Below the pieces are notes generated by a model. That model made no database searches, was not told the origin of the DNA, and saw only the letters and a program-made list of their open reading frames with translations. A DNA stretch of 64,000 nucleotides, from positions 19,700,494 through 19,764,493 of the forward strand of contig JACSVZ010000002.1 of assembly GCA_014706295.1 (NCBI GenBank), read 5' to 3'. Shown piece after piece: positions 18,051 to 31,372 of the stretch (positions within the stretch are counted from its first letter, which is position 1; each line of letters starts with the position of its first letter). The stretch comes from Lycocorax pyrrhopterus obiensis (lineage: Eukaryota > Chordata > Aves > Passeriformes > Paradisaeidae). Made by a program: the position numbers and the translations under genes.

Positions 18051-18910
18051 TGTAACGTCATGGGTAACCCAGAATGTCATTGTATTTCTTAACTGTCTGT
18101 TACTGCCTCTTTAAACCCCGGCACATCCAGAACCAGAATTGCAGGGCAGTTGGGAGCTGCCTTTGCCTGGCACAGTTTGCTGAAGGTGGATGCTGCCCTT
18201 TGGAAGGGGTTGCTTTGGGCTGGTTTCTGGGCTTGCCACTGTAGCAACTTGGAAAAACTGCATTTTGCAATTAGACACTGTCTTCAGAGTGAACTTCGCA
18301 AATTCCATAAGCAGGGAAGCTTGGGCTGGTCCCATGGGGCTGGGTCACCCCGTGTCAGCACCAACAGAGCGGATTTCCCCCCCAACACAGCAGTGGGTCA
18401 GAGGACACCAGCACCAACACCAGCAGAGTCCAGTGGGCAGCAGGAGGAAGCGGCGGGCAGCAGAGCTGACCCCACGTGCGCTGGCGGCTCTTCACCTGCC
18501 GCTAGGGCAGCTCCATAAGGTGCCACCTTCCCGGGAGGGTTCTTTTTGTGCACCATCTTTTCTCCCTTTGCCTCCCAGACCATGCGGTCACCTGGGGAGC
18601 ACCATTCTGGGGAGAGAGCTGACTTTCCCTTTGTCTTTCAAGCTACACTGTCGCCATCTTGGGAAGGGTATTTCTGGCATTTTGGGTCTCTCTTTTTTCC
18701 CGTAGGGTTTGTGAGATTTAGCAATTTTGCATCTAGTGTTTATTTACTGGGGCTTTTTTTGCCTTTTGCTATTCCACTTGTTAGTAAACAGTTATTTTTT
18801 CACTTGTATCTACTTGTATTTGTTCCTTGTTGGTGGAAAGGTATTGGTTAAAACTAAGGGGATGTAACTCATTTTAGAGTCTCCACCTGTTTAAATTGTA
18901 TTAATTCAAG
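18051..18910 (+). mobile_element. Probable degenerate solo LTR (endogenous retrovirus)
   Basis: A GC-rich block (about 18.3-18.65 kb, with several CpGs) is followed by an AT-rich part. That part includes 'cttgttagtaaacagttatttt' (a polyadenylation-like AGTAAA), 'gttggtggaaaggtattgg' and 'ggggatgtaactcattttagag'. This order of GC-rich promoter-like sequence, polyadenylation region and short tail resembles bird ERVL-type LTRs as I remember them. It contains a CACGTG E-box (18473-18478) and CGCCATCTT (18652-18660), which fits a YY1 site. No viral genes flank it, so a solo LTR is the simplest reading. The ends are approximate and no target duplication was confirmed. It could instead be an intronic regulatory element. 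Confidence 0.4.
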
Positions 18911-19481
18911 ACAGCTTATTGCTAGTCTGCCAGTTTGGGGTCTGCACAGGAGGAACATTTTGGCCAATTCATATTTTGCTTTTTTAGTCAATTCAGGATT
19001 CTTTATTTTATGACTGAAAACAAAAACGGTTTGGACATTTCCAAAGTAGTACTCAAAATTACAGCGGTTATTTTATCTCATCCTCTTTTCATTTGTCAGG
19101 TAAACAACATTATGTAATAAGAAGTAGTTATCAAGGTAGTTATCAAATAGTTTTCAAATATTTGGACACCATAGCTATATGCTGTTTAGGAAAACTTTTC
19201 ATGAAGATAAGAAATTCTCCATGCAAAGATATATCTGAATAATGTGCACAGAGAAACAAAAATATTCCATTATCTCTCATCTCTGTATTGGAAAAAGAAA
19301 AGAGAGGTCTGAGAAAAACAGTATTCAATAATGTGGTTAAAAATTATGTCATTACATATAAGCACACAGACCCTGTTTTGAAGCAAATGGAAGTCTGTGG
19401 CAGGAAAAGCAGGGAAGGTTTATAAACAATCAGGATTCAAAGAGTGTGTTTCATGAAGCAGAGATGAAATAGGGAGGAAAA

Positions 19482-19684
19482 AGTCTCAATATGTGGTTGA
19501 GCACTGGAACAGCTCCCCAGGGAAGTGGTCACAGCACCAAGCCTGACAGAGTTCCAGAAGCATTCGGACAATACTCTCTGGCACATGGTGTGACTCTTGG
19601 GGGTGGCTCTGTGCAGGGCTGGGAGCTGGACTCGATAATCCTCGTGGGTCCCTTCCAACTCAGGATATTCTGTGATTCTATGAA
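19482..19684 (+). mobile_element. CR1 LINE 3' fragment
   Basis: Contains 'gttgagcactggaacagctc', 'ccagggaagtggtcacagcacc', 'ctggactcgataatcctcgtgggtccc' and ends 'ggatattctgtgattctatgaa'. It is a well-preserved plus-strand CR1 3' end. Confidence 0.92.
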
Positions 19685-22600
19685 TATATGTTGTGAGAAA
19701 CAAATAATAACTAAGCAAGATATTATGACATTAGGATTTCCACATATATGTACCTTTGCTTTGAGGTTTCTTATCTGAAATCACAAGGGGAATCAGTTCT
19801 AAAGAATTGTTGCTCCCATTTTTTTTCTGAAAATTAGATACCTTCAAGACACCATATATCACCTAAAATTAGAGTAGTTCAAACTAATACTGGTTTTGAA
19901 AACCTTGACTCATTATCAGGTGATTGTCTACATAGATTTTTATTTTACCACTCTCTTTCTTTCTGCTATCTAGCTATATGGAAATAGTTTTCAGAGCCAC
20001 TGTTTTTTTACTAAGTTATTCAGTGAAAAAGTATTAGAATCTACCTTCATTCTGCTATGTTCAAACTATAAATTTCAGAAACAGAGTTTAAATTAGATGC
20101 CAGTTCATTTCCTTCCACCTTGAACAAAGAGAATGACCTATAGCTCTGGCCATGTCGGACACCTTCCTTCTCATCTTGATGCCTGAACCTCCACCTATGA
20201 CAACTTTTTGTTATGATATTGCTTAGATTCTGCTATTGTTTGGAAGTCAAGCAAATTATTTTACTCTAAAGGAACTTCAGGATTTGGTCTGCATCTATTG
20301 AGCATGCATCTATTTTGAGATTTCCACATCATGGATGTCTTAAGAAAATCCTACCCACCACACAAAAGAGTGACTCACCAAGGTTTAAATAAAAGTTTCA
20401 TACATTTCAAGACCCAAATGAGAAAGCACTGAGCAGCTTTTCTATTCATGAATATAAGCCGAGAATCATACAGGCAGCAGCATATAATTTAATTTCTGAA
20501 TATTAAAAATTTCCCTGGTGTTAAAAGGGGAACAGACATGTTCAAAAGGAAAGAAAAAACCTGAGCATATTATTCTGAGACTACATATGGCTCAGGAAGA
20601 CTGAATTACAAATGGCTGGCAATGGCAAATGTATAGGGGTAAAACAGTACGTATAGTTCCCCTTTTCTTATACTCTTTCCCTGACATTCAGAACTGTTGG
20701 GGACAGGTTATATTGCTAGATGCACTTTTTTCTTACTTACTTACCGTGGCTGACCAAAAATTCTGAGTATATCTATCTTAAATTTTGATTGAAATATAAT
20801 TTCCTTCGTCACACAGTTTTTACAATATCGTCTCTTCTAGAAAACGAGGATAGGTGATCTAAAGGGATGGATGTGGCTATATCTCATGACTGTCTTATGA
20901 TGGTTCAAATAAATGCAAAATGCAATTTTTGGAGGATATTAGATTTTAGGCTACTGGAAAACCATTGTACATGTTTTTAAAAATACCCTTGGCCGTGAAT
21001 GTAGAGCTAAAACCTGTCTTATAATTCATGGATTCTGATTTGCTTCTTCTATTTGTTTTTTCACAATAAGTGAAAGCTTGCTCAGTGTAAGGATTATATA
21101 CAACCTTTACAGAAGGTCTAGTTTGTCCTTTGCTACAGAGCAATGGGGAGACTTGGAAGAGTTATGATATGTTAGAGCAAATGTTTCACCTAAGTGAAAG
21201 CTGCCAACAATCACTGAAAATTTTACTGTACTTCAGGTCCTAAGAGGAAAATCCTTTTGTTGGTAACCTGTGTGGTGAAGTCAAGAACTATGGCAACATC
21301 AGAAAAAGCCCCAACCCATAGCATCTGGGAAATAGCACCTTCTATATTCACAATTCCACCATGGTCAGATGACACAGCATTAGAGATGACATGTCCTGTC
21401 TGTACTGGATGTTTTGCACTATTTAAATTGCCCTTTTATCTCCAATATATCCTTACATAATAATATTTTCTACTGGAGACAAATCTTTCAGGTGAAAGGA
21501 AAGCTGCAGGAGGGTATGGTGGGAAATTTGTAGCAGTGATTGTCCTTTCTCATGTGCTAAGTTTATAGACTAAAAAGACATTTTTTGAAAAAAGTTTTAT
21601 AAAGAAGGGAATGGATTAAAAAAAAGCTCAGAAGTAAAAAAAGGTTTTAAAATAAAATGATCAAAGTTGATAAAAAGTAGTTCACAAAACAGAAGAAAAG
21701 AAGGAAAATATTTCAGATAGTGTTGAGCAACTGCGGGAAATAAACTATGCAGCAAACATAGACTAAAACCAGAAATTAAAAAGAAGAGAATGATAAGGAG
21801 AGGTGAAGTAGAAGAATAGACACAGAAGCACATCCATATTAATTTTATTCAAATTAATTATTTCAGTAAGCAATATTAAAAATGAACTGGTGATAAGCAT
21901 GACTGATGGTGGAAAAGCAAATACTGTTTTCTCAAATACTGTAGAGCCTCGGGCACCACATGATATTTGCACTCCTCTTTATACCCAAGATTCATCCCAA
22001 ATATTCATTTAAAAGTGTCAACTCTATCATTTTTGAATAAACCAAAATTACTTAAGCAATTACTTACAGCAGTACAATTTAGAGGTGTAAGTTCCCAAAG
22101 AGGTGCAGCTCAAGAGGGCCTAGCAAGTAACTTGAGTGCATAAAAGAGCTGGACCATTATTCAGTACGGACTTTATACTGAGATTTACCTTCTTCCAGTA
22201 GAAGATCTCCATAAGCACAAATATTTCACTGGAGTGATCTCTGGAAGACGTCACAAAATATGTTTACTATTTATTTGTTTCTCAAGAATACCATTCCAAC
22301 ACGTAGAAGTGCTATTTAACTATTACCACACTCTAAATTTGTCCATTTGGTTTATTTCTCTGGTAATGAGTGAATGACAAAATATAGTATTCTGATTTTC
22401 ATAAGCAGAATAAAGTTTGGTTATTAGGCATCTTTGGGTTAATGCTAGGATTTAAATTAGGTATAGCAGTAATTTTTAGAATTTCCATAATACCTCCTAT
22501 TTCAGCTGAACTAGAAAATACTATAAGAAAGACATTAATGAATATAAAAACTGATTCAATACTTTGGAATTTTTGGTCCATCTGAAATTAGAGATAGGAA

Positions 22601-25067
22601 TGGTTTTTCTCTTTTATTTTGAAAAATCAAGACATTAAATAGAAATAAAATTTTGTGGGTTTTTTAATCAAGCTGTTATTTACAAATTTGAAGAAGATTG
22701 TTACAGCTAAGTAACAACTAAATTCTTTCGTCCCTAGGATGTAAAATAAGAACTTTACACAACTTCATCAGCAGAAAATCATAGACCTTGAAAAGTGGTA
22801 AGAATATATCTCATTTAGCAGCTAATTCTGAACTAGATCTTGTGCCACTGACAGCTCCCTCTGCATTAGCATCAGCTTAAAGGTACTTCTGCAGCACGCC
22901 TAGCTTGACCTAGCAGTACCTTGACCACACCTTGTTTAAACTTGCAGAAATATTCTTGGATATCTAGGAAGTCTCATGGCTAATATGGATTGACTACTTA
23001 AAAACATAAAAACCAGAACTGAATTAGAGCTGCTGGCAATGCTTTATTACTTAGAGCTCCCAACCAGCTAAATTGTGATGGCTTCTATTTAGAACATGGT
23101 GCCTCAGGAAACTCAAAGTAATTAAAGACGAGCTGGAAAATAATAACACAGAGATAGGAAAAAGATCTGCAGTAGTATAGCTATCTTCTGAAAGTAAGAA
23201 TGTTACACAAAACCTGTACTGCAGGTAATACACTTTTCTTTAAGCTAGGTCTTCGAATAAACATAAGGAGCCACAATCAAAGCAGGACTGACTGGATTAG
23301 GTAAACTTTCCCACCGTTTCTGTTACAGAAAAATGTTCTTGCTCAAATATCCACAGGACAGTGCTTTTTTACTATTGGAAGGTAATATCTTCAAATTTTA
23401 CCATCTGAATATTTAAGCAGCTCTCTAGTAACAACAATTAGTAAAAAACAGCACCTCCTCCTAAGGACCTCTTTGTCAGGAACAGTACTAAAAAGTCAGA
23501 GGCAGGTTCTTTTTTTCCTAAATTGCTGTGGTTTATTTTATTACACGAATTTTATGTAGTTCTCTTGCCTCTTCACAAGCACTACCAGGCCAGCAAGGAT
23601 TATTAGGATAGGACTCTTCCAAGGACAGTATGAAACCAATCTTAAGTAATAGCATCTAAATATAGTTTTTTTGTCTGGAGAGGAGATTATGCATCAAGTC
23701 ACAGCCTGCATGTAGATAAGACATCAGTTTTCGACTTATTCAACAAACTATAAGTAACCAATATAACTCCAACAATTTTTCTTGAGGCCAAACTTATGAT
23801 ATATCAGATTTGTAAGAGAGACAGATTGTGATACAAGTTAGATACTTTGAAGTATTCTACAACTGGAAAATCTCTGGACAAAAATAAAGTCATTAGAAAA
23901 TGTTGCTCTATTAAAATTACTTTATTTCTATAGTTATGATTATTTCAGAATTACAGATATTTAAAATATATAATTTGAAAATTTCCCTATTATGCTATAC
24001 CATGCATGAAACTGCCTATTTAATTCTTTAGATATGGCTAAAAAAGGTGATTAATGTAATATGGGTAGAACAAATGCCTGTTTATGCACATAGTCTGCAG
24101 CTCATTGAACTACATTCCAAAATATTATTTGCCTGAGCCTATTTAGAGAAAATAAACAAAACTCTTGTTCAGCTTGAGACTGAACAAATACCACCCGTGT
24201 GAACATATTATTTCACTTTAAGCTTTAATCAGCATGTGTTTAATTCCTCCAGGAGGTGGTTACCACAATAAAAATAATAAAAGAAGTTTTTTGAACAGCA
24301 TAACAACTCGGTCATACACAGGCCATCCTATCTGAACAAGAAGAGCTGTATTAACAGAAAGAAAGGTTATCAAAGACAGTTTTTATAACCTTCATATTGG
24401 CATTTACATAACATTAATAATTCCTAGTTGTCCCTTAGTCATTAAGTTCTGCTGATATTTCTGACAGAATCTGTATTCGCATGAATACTGTTCTTTTTCT
24501 TCTGATATTGTATCATGTGCTACATTTGGTTTGCAGAGTAAACCTCTGCTTTTCTCACAGAAAAAACGAGGGCATTATAAGACATTAGAATTTTTTCTAC
24601 ATAGATAAAGTACTTGTGTAGCAGAAGTGAGATTGTAAATTCTTGAAGAACATGTCAGCGAGGCAAATGTGATACAAATTTGTATTTTATGAAGAGAGCG
24701 ATGATAAAAAACTAACCACTTTCTTTGAAAAAAAATTGTGAGCCACTTTGATACTCATAAAACTCTTCCATCTCAAACTAAAGTCTTCTCTGACCTTTTT
24801 CATACAGGAGAAAACCAATATAGTGGAATGGCAGTAGATTCCTCTCAACTATGGTTCAGGCCCTCAATGACAGTAATATTCTGAGTTGCTTTAATTACTC
24901 ATATGTTCAACTGCTTGCTAAACACAAAAATGTCTTCTACAAACCCTGAGAAAAAGAAAATATTTCAGATTTTGTAACTGTGATATACATAGATATATGA
25001 AATGCCACAATTTTCCTTGCCCTCTGAAAAGAAAACATGTATGATATATCTTTGTGGAATAGCATAC

Positions 25068-25269
25068 CTCCATCGATGCATTCTGGGGTGAAAGAAATAT
25101 CATCAAGAGCAAATTCTGTGGGTTGACTCAACCCCACTTCAGCTTCAAAGGCAACTCTGAAAGGGCTGTTACTGGAGAGAACTACACTTCCATACATCCA
25201 TTTGTTTTCTTCATTTCTGCTAGAAGACCACATGAGGATATCCATTCCATGTTCTTCAACTGTGTATAC
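25068..25269 (-). CDS. MALRD1: MALRD1 exon: C-terminal third of a MAM domain
   Basis: This 202-base exon has a phase 0 start after CATCAACAG and a phase 1 end at GGAG|GTATGC. It encodes about 67 residues: VYTVEEHGMDILMWSSSR and ENKWMYGSVVL correspond to the MAM 'L-x-V-Y-x...L-W...G..W...V-x-L' segment. FRVAFEAEVG and EFALDDISFTPEC give the 'F-x-x-x-F-E-x...I-A-L-D-D-I-x-F...C' ending. The final cysteine closes the domain begun at 34.8 kb, which then has the usual four cysteines. The next exon downstream is the double LDLa exon, 14.7 kb away; the join restores GGA and reads ECIDGGSPDPHPPTC. Confidence 0.92.
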
Positions 25270-26981
25270 CTGTTGATGACAGAACCCAAGAGATGCAAAC
25301 AAATCAGCATTAAGCAACAGGAGTGCAGCTTGGGAGAATAACACAGCCCAAATGCAGCAGTGCTCCTTCCTGCTTGGGCAGTACTGACCCTCTTAGATAT
25401 GGTTCAAATCCACTTCATGTTGGTGATGACCAAATGTTACTGAATACTTTTTCTAATGCTAGTTCGGCTTCAAATAAAAAGCTACTATGAAAAGAAAATA
25501 AAAAAAGAGCTGCTAATACAATCACTAGTTGGAAAATCTACAAACAGTCTCAGCCTGACATATAGAAGTTAATGAGTAAAGGCTTAACCCCAAATTCATC
25601 GAAAAATTGAAGGCTGAGAAGGTGCTTGAACTATCCTTTCATCTCTAAAAGGTGACCTCCTTATAGATAGACTGAGTGAAGATTTTAGAGATATAAATAA
25701 AAGACTTAGCACCTAGGGATTTAAGTCTGTCATCTGGTAGAAGCAATTTACAATAAAGTGTTTGAGACAGTCACAGAAAGTTATTGCAAACGTATTTAGC
25801 AGAGCCATGAATAAAAATAAATAAAATAATTAAATACTGAAAGCAGTAAGTATAGCAAAGAATGAAGTTCCAATTAACAAATAACTGATGAATTTATGCC
25901 AAGAAAATGAAACTGAAGAATACAGAGATAGTTGCTTTTCCCACTCAGGTGTTAAAAATCCTTAGAAGATCTAGTCCAGGTCAAAAAAAATGAAAAAGAA
26001 CTGGAGTAAAGAAAGTATGCATATTCTTACCATTCCAGATGATAACTATTTCTTTAAGGGACTGAATATTATAATCGTTATCCTCTTCTCATCACTTTCA
26101 GAAACATAATTGTCTTAAGCCTTTAAACTAATTTTCCAGTGACCTGGAGGTTCATGTTGCCAACTGAATGCCCCAGTTTAATAATGGAACAGAAAACATG
26201 AGGCTCAAGAAAGTTGTGAACTTGAACCCATGCTAATGATCTGTACAATTAAATACCTTTGATTGTCCCAGTCCACCTGGCAGGACAAATAAGCCAAAAA
26301 TCCAAACGGCACCATAAACCACATACTTTGTAGAACTTGGTAAAATACCTCCGATGCCTGAAACTTCTTGCAAGTTATTTCATTTTTTGAGCAGGGGAGC
26401 ATGAAGAATACTGACACAGAGTAATTCAGATCAGGACCTAGTTTTGTCAAGCCTGATCTTTGGTTACAGGACTGTGTAACAGCAATATCTTGTCAGTGTC
26501 TTCCTAAAAGCATGCTCCTTGCAGGGCTAAAAGGACAGGTGTTGAGAAAAAATAGCTGGTTCAACACGTAAAATAAAATGAAAACCTGTGTGTAACAGTT
26601 TTTCACATCAGCTGGCTCTAGAGCCTCAGTAAGTTAAAACCCTTGATTAGAGAAACTCTACATGTGAGGTTAGAACAATGCTACAGCTCCTGTGTGTGTC
26701 TCTGGAACCACTCACTATTTTACCAACCATGAAATATGACAATCTTGAAGATTTGGAATTTTACAGCACATAGTAAGGTTAGCATGGTTTTAGCTATATG
26801 CAGTGATATTTTCTCCTTTTGGAAGGTAAATATTGAGATAATATCCCTTTCAATATATCTCATTGTTAAGTCTCAGAGCTGCACAAATAGATGTTAGGGA
26901 AGTGGAAGGAATCAAATATATTTGAAGACAATACTAGAATCTCTCTTACTGGATATTTAAAGATTGTCCCATTGTTTAAAG

Positions 26982-26986
<5 letters not shown>

Positions 26987-27013
<27 letters not shown>
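26987..27013 (+). repeat. Poly-T run (27)
   Basis: Twenty-seven consecutive T's (poly-A in the transcript strand). No retroposed sequence is recognisable beside it. Confidence 0.9.
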
Positions 27014-27014
<1 letters not shown>

Positions 27015-28125
27015 GTTCTTTTGGTCAGGTTAGTAGGAGAAGTTTCTCATACTAAAAGTTTCAAGGCACAATAGTTGCTTGAACAGTTTGGTCTATGTAC
27101 AGAGAAATTTCACTGTGTCCATACAAAGTCTGGTCTCAGATGCAGCACGGACCCATTCTGTGACATAGAGATCAACCCTGCAGCTCAAGCTCAGTACAAA
27201 CAATGAACCCGCCAGGAAACCTGCTGTATGTTTACTGGCCAGTGAGTCTGGAATGGCAGCAAGTCAAACTGGGTCTTAAGTGTGACATTTGATGACATCA
27301 GCTCCTCTTCACGTGTATGCAAAGTCATTTTATATGCCTTGTCTTTCTTTTCTCTAACTTATATTTACCATAGAGTGAGGGTATGCAGATATGTAATTAC
27401 TAATTGATTAATTACTATGTTATGGTAATTTGTGTGACTCTGTCCTCAGTCAGGTTTGACTAAAGTTTAAACTTGGTGTATAACAATCACATAGGTAATT
27501 GAGGAAACTGATAGCATTTAGTGTAAATTTCTAAACTGGTACATTGGAAATCTCAGTTGGACTCCCAGTTCTGTTTCATCTGTCATGTGCACTCCCGGGG
27601 TAATGCTTCAGTTCCACTACTTGCCAAAGTATTCCTGAATACTTGAGTTCTCCAAGACTTTTATCTATCAACAACTATGCCAGGAAAGGGTCTGTGTTCT
27701 TAAATGTCTTCTAAAAATTTAGATGAAATTTCTAAAAGAATAATACATAACTGAAAAAGCATGCTAAGTCAAAAGAGATTAAAGGAGAGCACAGAAAAAC
27801 AGGAAGCCCAAGTACTCTGTTCCTTTAGCAGGGGACACAAATCTTATTCTCTCTGAGGTTGTGCCCAGTGAAAGTGAAGAAATATAATAATATCTTCTTT
27901 CCTGGGGCTACCCAAGTCACTCAGAGTTTGAGCATCTTCTGGATCAGGAAGTACATCAAATGTATACAAGACTTTTGCTGGCCTGTGTAAACATATACAG
28001 CATGTGAAAGGTAGAGCAAATTTTCATGGATAAGATCTCCCTAGAGCCCTGGAAGGTTACAACTCTATGGTGCTTAATACCTCCAGGGACTACACCACCT
28101 TCCTGCACAGCATCCCATCTAAAGT

Positions 28126-28155
28126 GTACAAGCTACACTTGTACAAGCTACACTT
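28126..28155 (+). repeat. 15-base tandem duplication
   Basis: gtacaagctacactt is repeated twice exactly. It is followed by related gtaacttgtacacttgtacac, so the unit seems partly expanded and inverted. Confidence 0.85.
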
Positions 28156-28260
28156 TGTAACTTGTACACTTGTACACTGGTAGTGAAAACAATTTAAGAT
28201 GTGCAAAAGAAAAACGCTAGCAAAATGAATCCCACCATACGGTATGTAAGGGAAAAAGAA

Positions 28261-28352
28261 CAACCACCAAACAAAAAACAACCAACCAAAAAAAACTCCC
28301 CAAAACAAAAAAAAACCTAACCCCCCACAAAAACCCCAAACCAACCCAACAA
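28261..28352 (+). repeat. A/C-rich low-complexity tract
   Basis: Runs of A broken by C or CC (caaccaccaaac, aaccaaccaaaa). It is the opposite-strand equivalent of the G/T tracts elsewhere, so here the transcript is G/U-rich. Confidence 0.8.
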
Positions 28353-30418
28353 GCTGGAGCGAAATGCCACTGAACAACTCTGTATTTATCAGCTGATCCA
28401 CAGAGATCAACATTCTTTAGAAAATCCTATTTACTGCCTTAAAGTCATGACTTAGTTCTAATTCTCCACAGAACATCCTGTGCTTTAGAAAATTCCAAAT
28501 TCTTTTTTCAGTTTCTATTTCATTTGGGGGATAGAGAAAGTGACCTACTCTTAAAGGTCATAAAATATAGCTTCTACTTGTTAATCAGCAGTTACAGCTC
28601 ATGGCTAACCTGTACCCTCAACCTGACTCTTCAAGATGATGTATTATCTTCCTGATCTTGCCTGAATCTAGAAGATGGAATGCTGGAAGGTACTACATTC
28701 CACCTGACTGCCTAATAAATAAGAAACCAATGCAGATCTAAAGGGTGAATAATAGGAGATGTATTCTTCCACCACTGACAACTTAGAGTCTTTAATTGCC
28801 AGCCGAGGAAATGGGAAAATCTTGAGAAAGACAACCTGTATTTTCCCTTCATTAAGCACCAGAGACTTGTGTCAGCTGCGAAAAATTTCCACTGATTCCA
28901 GTGAATAATGATGATATATTTTCTGCTTTACATGTTTAAGATCATGCCTTTGAAAGCTTCATGTTCCTCGGCAGTCATCATTGCATGTCTTCCTCAGACT
29001 GAAGTCCCACCAGAGACAGACTGAAACTGTTTCTCTTAAGTCCACAAATCAGATTAAAAAATTGTATCATATTTCATTGTCCCAATAGAGAAGCACTTAA
29101 AAAAAATTACTTACCTCTTTTCTCTTTATTCCCCTTAACTTTTGCTAGCAGTAATAAAAATTTTGTCTAAATGTTCGTTTGAAGTAATAAAATATTTATG
29201 TTTTCTAAGTAAAATTGACCTGTCTTATACCAAAATTTATTATAAATCAGTTCTGTTAATATCAACAAATACCAAGGCAGAAAACTTGTATATTAGCTAT
29301 ACTATCACATCGGGAATTAATTTCAGTTTTAATTCTCCACTGTATGAGTATGGCAGACTCCTGAGGTAAACGGGCAGAGACAGAATACTAAAGCATAATA
29401 AACTCTGACTATTTTCAGTCTAACTGACAGAGGATCAATAGAATTTCCATTGGAATGAAACAGATGTGAAAACCACATTCACTTCTTGCTGAAAGTGCTC
29501 TCCTACACCATTAAATTCAACTAAGTAGTCATAAAAATGTAAAGTGAAATTGTTTTTTAAATTTACATTTGCAGCATAATGCAGCAAAATTTGTTTGCAT
29601 TAGGAGGTGGTTTTTTTCAGAGTATATTAATTGATATATTAGACCAGCCATGTATTTAGTGCTGGATAACTCCCCTTTCAAAGGCCTTTACCACAGACTT
29701 CTAAGGGAAGCTGGTGGGTTTGTACCTAATCATTACAAAGCAATTTTTTCTCCTGTTGGTTAATGGTTGATTGAAGCCCTGAAGCAGGAGTATTCAGATT
29801 TCTTTTAAATAGCATCCATTCTGTGTTAATGCAAGAGTTGCTGTAAACATTGTGTCCTTTTAAAAAATAATAATAACCGAGACTTTTGGTTTCCCTATGA
29901 ACAAATTTACAGAGTTTATGACAATGGAATAGTGTAACTGAAATGTTCATAGTGAATATAGAATAGAGGCACTTCTAGTTCCTCTTTCCATTTCCTTGGT
30001 GACCAGCTCCTTTTCTGAGTAAAAATAGGATTGTTCCCATAACTTTACATTAGTCTGTGTAGTTCTACCACATCTACTTCCTATATCATTACAGTGTTCA
30101 TTTTTATCACTCTTTTACTGATTCCCTGTATGTCATTTTAACCACACATCTCAGTCTGTCTTATATCTGCAGTCCTTTTTATTTTTGTTTTAATTCAGAC
30201 TTGATCAGATAGCTGTCTTTCAGATAAGAACTACATCAGCTTTTGTATTGGCATTATTATATTCTGGCACATTATTCAAACTTCCTATTACAGTTTGACT
30301 TCTTTTACCTCCAGTGCAAACTGAAAAAAAACTTCACAGAGCTGTTGTTTTAGAAGTTTCGGGCTGCTGGTTTTATTGCTTTTCTTTTTTGTTCTTTTTA
30401 GGCTTTTTTCTTTTTCAC

Positions 30419-30694
30419 TTGAATGGGTACAGCTAATTTATATTCTTGATTTAATAACAGCAACAGTTGATACTCAAATGGCTTATTAGTTTGACAGAAA
30501 ATAGCAAAATGTCCACAGAGGTAAATTGATTCTGTGATGGGATGATATTCCTTGCTGAGTGCTTCAGTCTGTTGTGAATATGCTTCTACATAAAGAGTAC
30601 AAGTAGCAAAGCCATAAACAGGGATCTTTATTTGTATGTTGGAGTAAGACAATTCTTTATGAAATTGAAGGCAATGAGAGTTAATTAAACTAAC
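30419..30694 (-). other. Candidate in-frame cassette exon (unproven)
   Basis: A 276-base stretch of exactly 92 open codons. It is bounded on the minus strand by a strong acceptor (a run of T's, CTTTTTAAACAG) and a moderate donor (CAA|GTGAAA). Both ends are phase 0, matching the phase 0 intron it sits in, so inclusion would keep the frame. The encoded peptide starts VSLINSHCLQFHKELSYSNI, has four cysteines, no tryptophan and no family I recognise. Inclusion would split the MAM domain between GVLK and VYTVEE, where the two known exons already join well. A chance open frame is at least as likely. Confidence 0.2.
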
Positions 30695-31220
30695 CTGTTT
30701 AAAAAGAAAAAAAAACAATTAAAAAGCAGACTCTGTTTGGCTGTCTGCCTACCAACTCACACACAGGCCACACACATCTACTTATTCACAAATGTTAAGT
30801 GTTCTGTGATGCTTAAAAATATTCAAAAGCTCCTTCAAAGAGTCTCATCATCAATCTTGCATGCTGTAATGTCCAGGATACTTGAATTTAAACAAATAGC
30901 TAATCATAGATAATCTCACAGTATTTCAGCTATCAACAGATCAAAAAAAGGAATTTATGTTTGCTTTTTACTGCTGCTTTTATTAACTGCATGAAATACA
31001 GCCTTTTTTTTTTTGTATCAATAAGTAAATTTACAGCAATTCTCAGAGTATCCATAAACTAGATGCTAGAGATAAAATTGATATGCAAACCCCATCCTGA
31101 AAAAAATTACCAAAAAAAAAAAAGAAAATAAAAGAAAAAGGGTGGAATGAAGGGTAACATTATATCCTTGGACTGGATGTAAGGAGAAGAAGAAGGTGGG
31201 CAGTTTACCACAAGTTGCCC

Positions 31221-31372
31221 CTAGAGGCTGAGTAGTCTCCATTTATGGACATTTGCAAGACTGGGTAAATTCCTGAGCCACCCAGCATGATCTTGTAGCT
31301 GACTCTGCTTGGAGTAAGAGTTTTGACTAGAGACCACCTGAGGCCCTTCCAGCCTAATTGCACTATAATTCC
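31221..31372 (+). mobile_element. Diverged CR1 LINE 3' fragment
   Basis: 'ggctgagtagtctccattta', 'agttttgactagagaccacctgaggccc' and 'ttccagcctaattg...attcc' follow the CR1 3' consensus with many substitutions. It is an old plus-strand copy. Confidence 0.7.

Larger units (their letters stand above)
10324..25067 (-). other. 14.7 kb intron between the MAM and double LDLa exons
   Basis: The largest complete intron in the window. It contains poly-A and ATT runs, two inverted repeats (16419-16441 and around 17419-17469), a CA microsatellite, a GC-rich probable LTR at about 18.05-18.91 kb and a CR1 at 19.48-19.68 kb. From about 20 to 25 kb it is plain AT-rich sequence in which I see nothing else. 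No further LDLa or MAM exon was found, and the phases of the flanking exons agree without one. Confidence 0.6.

Noticed and set aside
18150..18705. Open frames of 122 and 171 codons in the GC-rich block
   Set aside because: GC-rich composition alone lengthens open frames here; Pro/Ala/Ser-rich peptide with no family, and the block looks like LTR sequence.
26987..27013. Poly-T run considered as the tail of a processed pseudogene on the minus strand
   Set aside because: No coding or RNA-like sequence is recognisable next to the run and no target duplication was seen.
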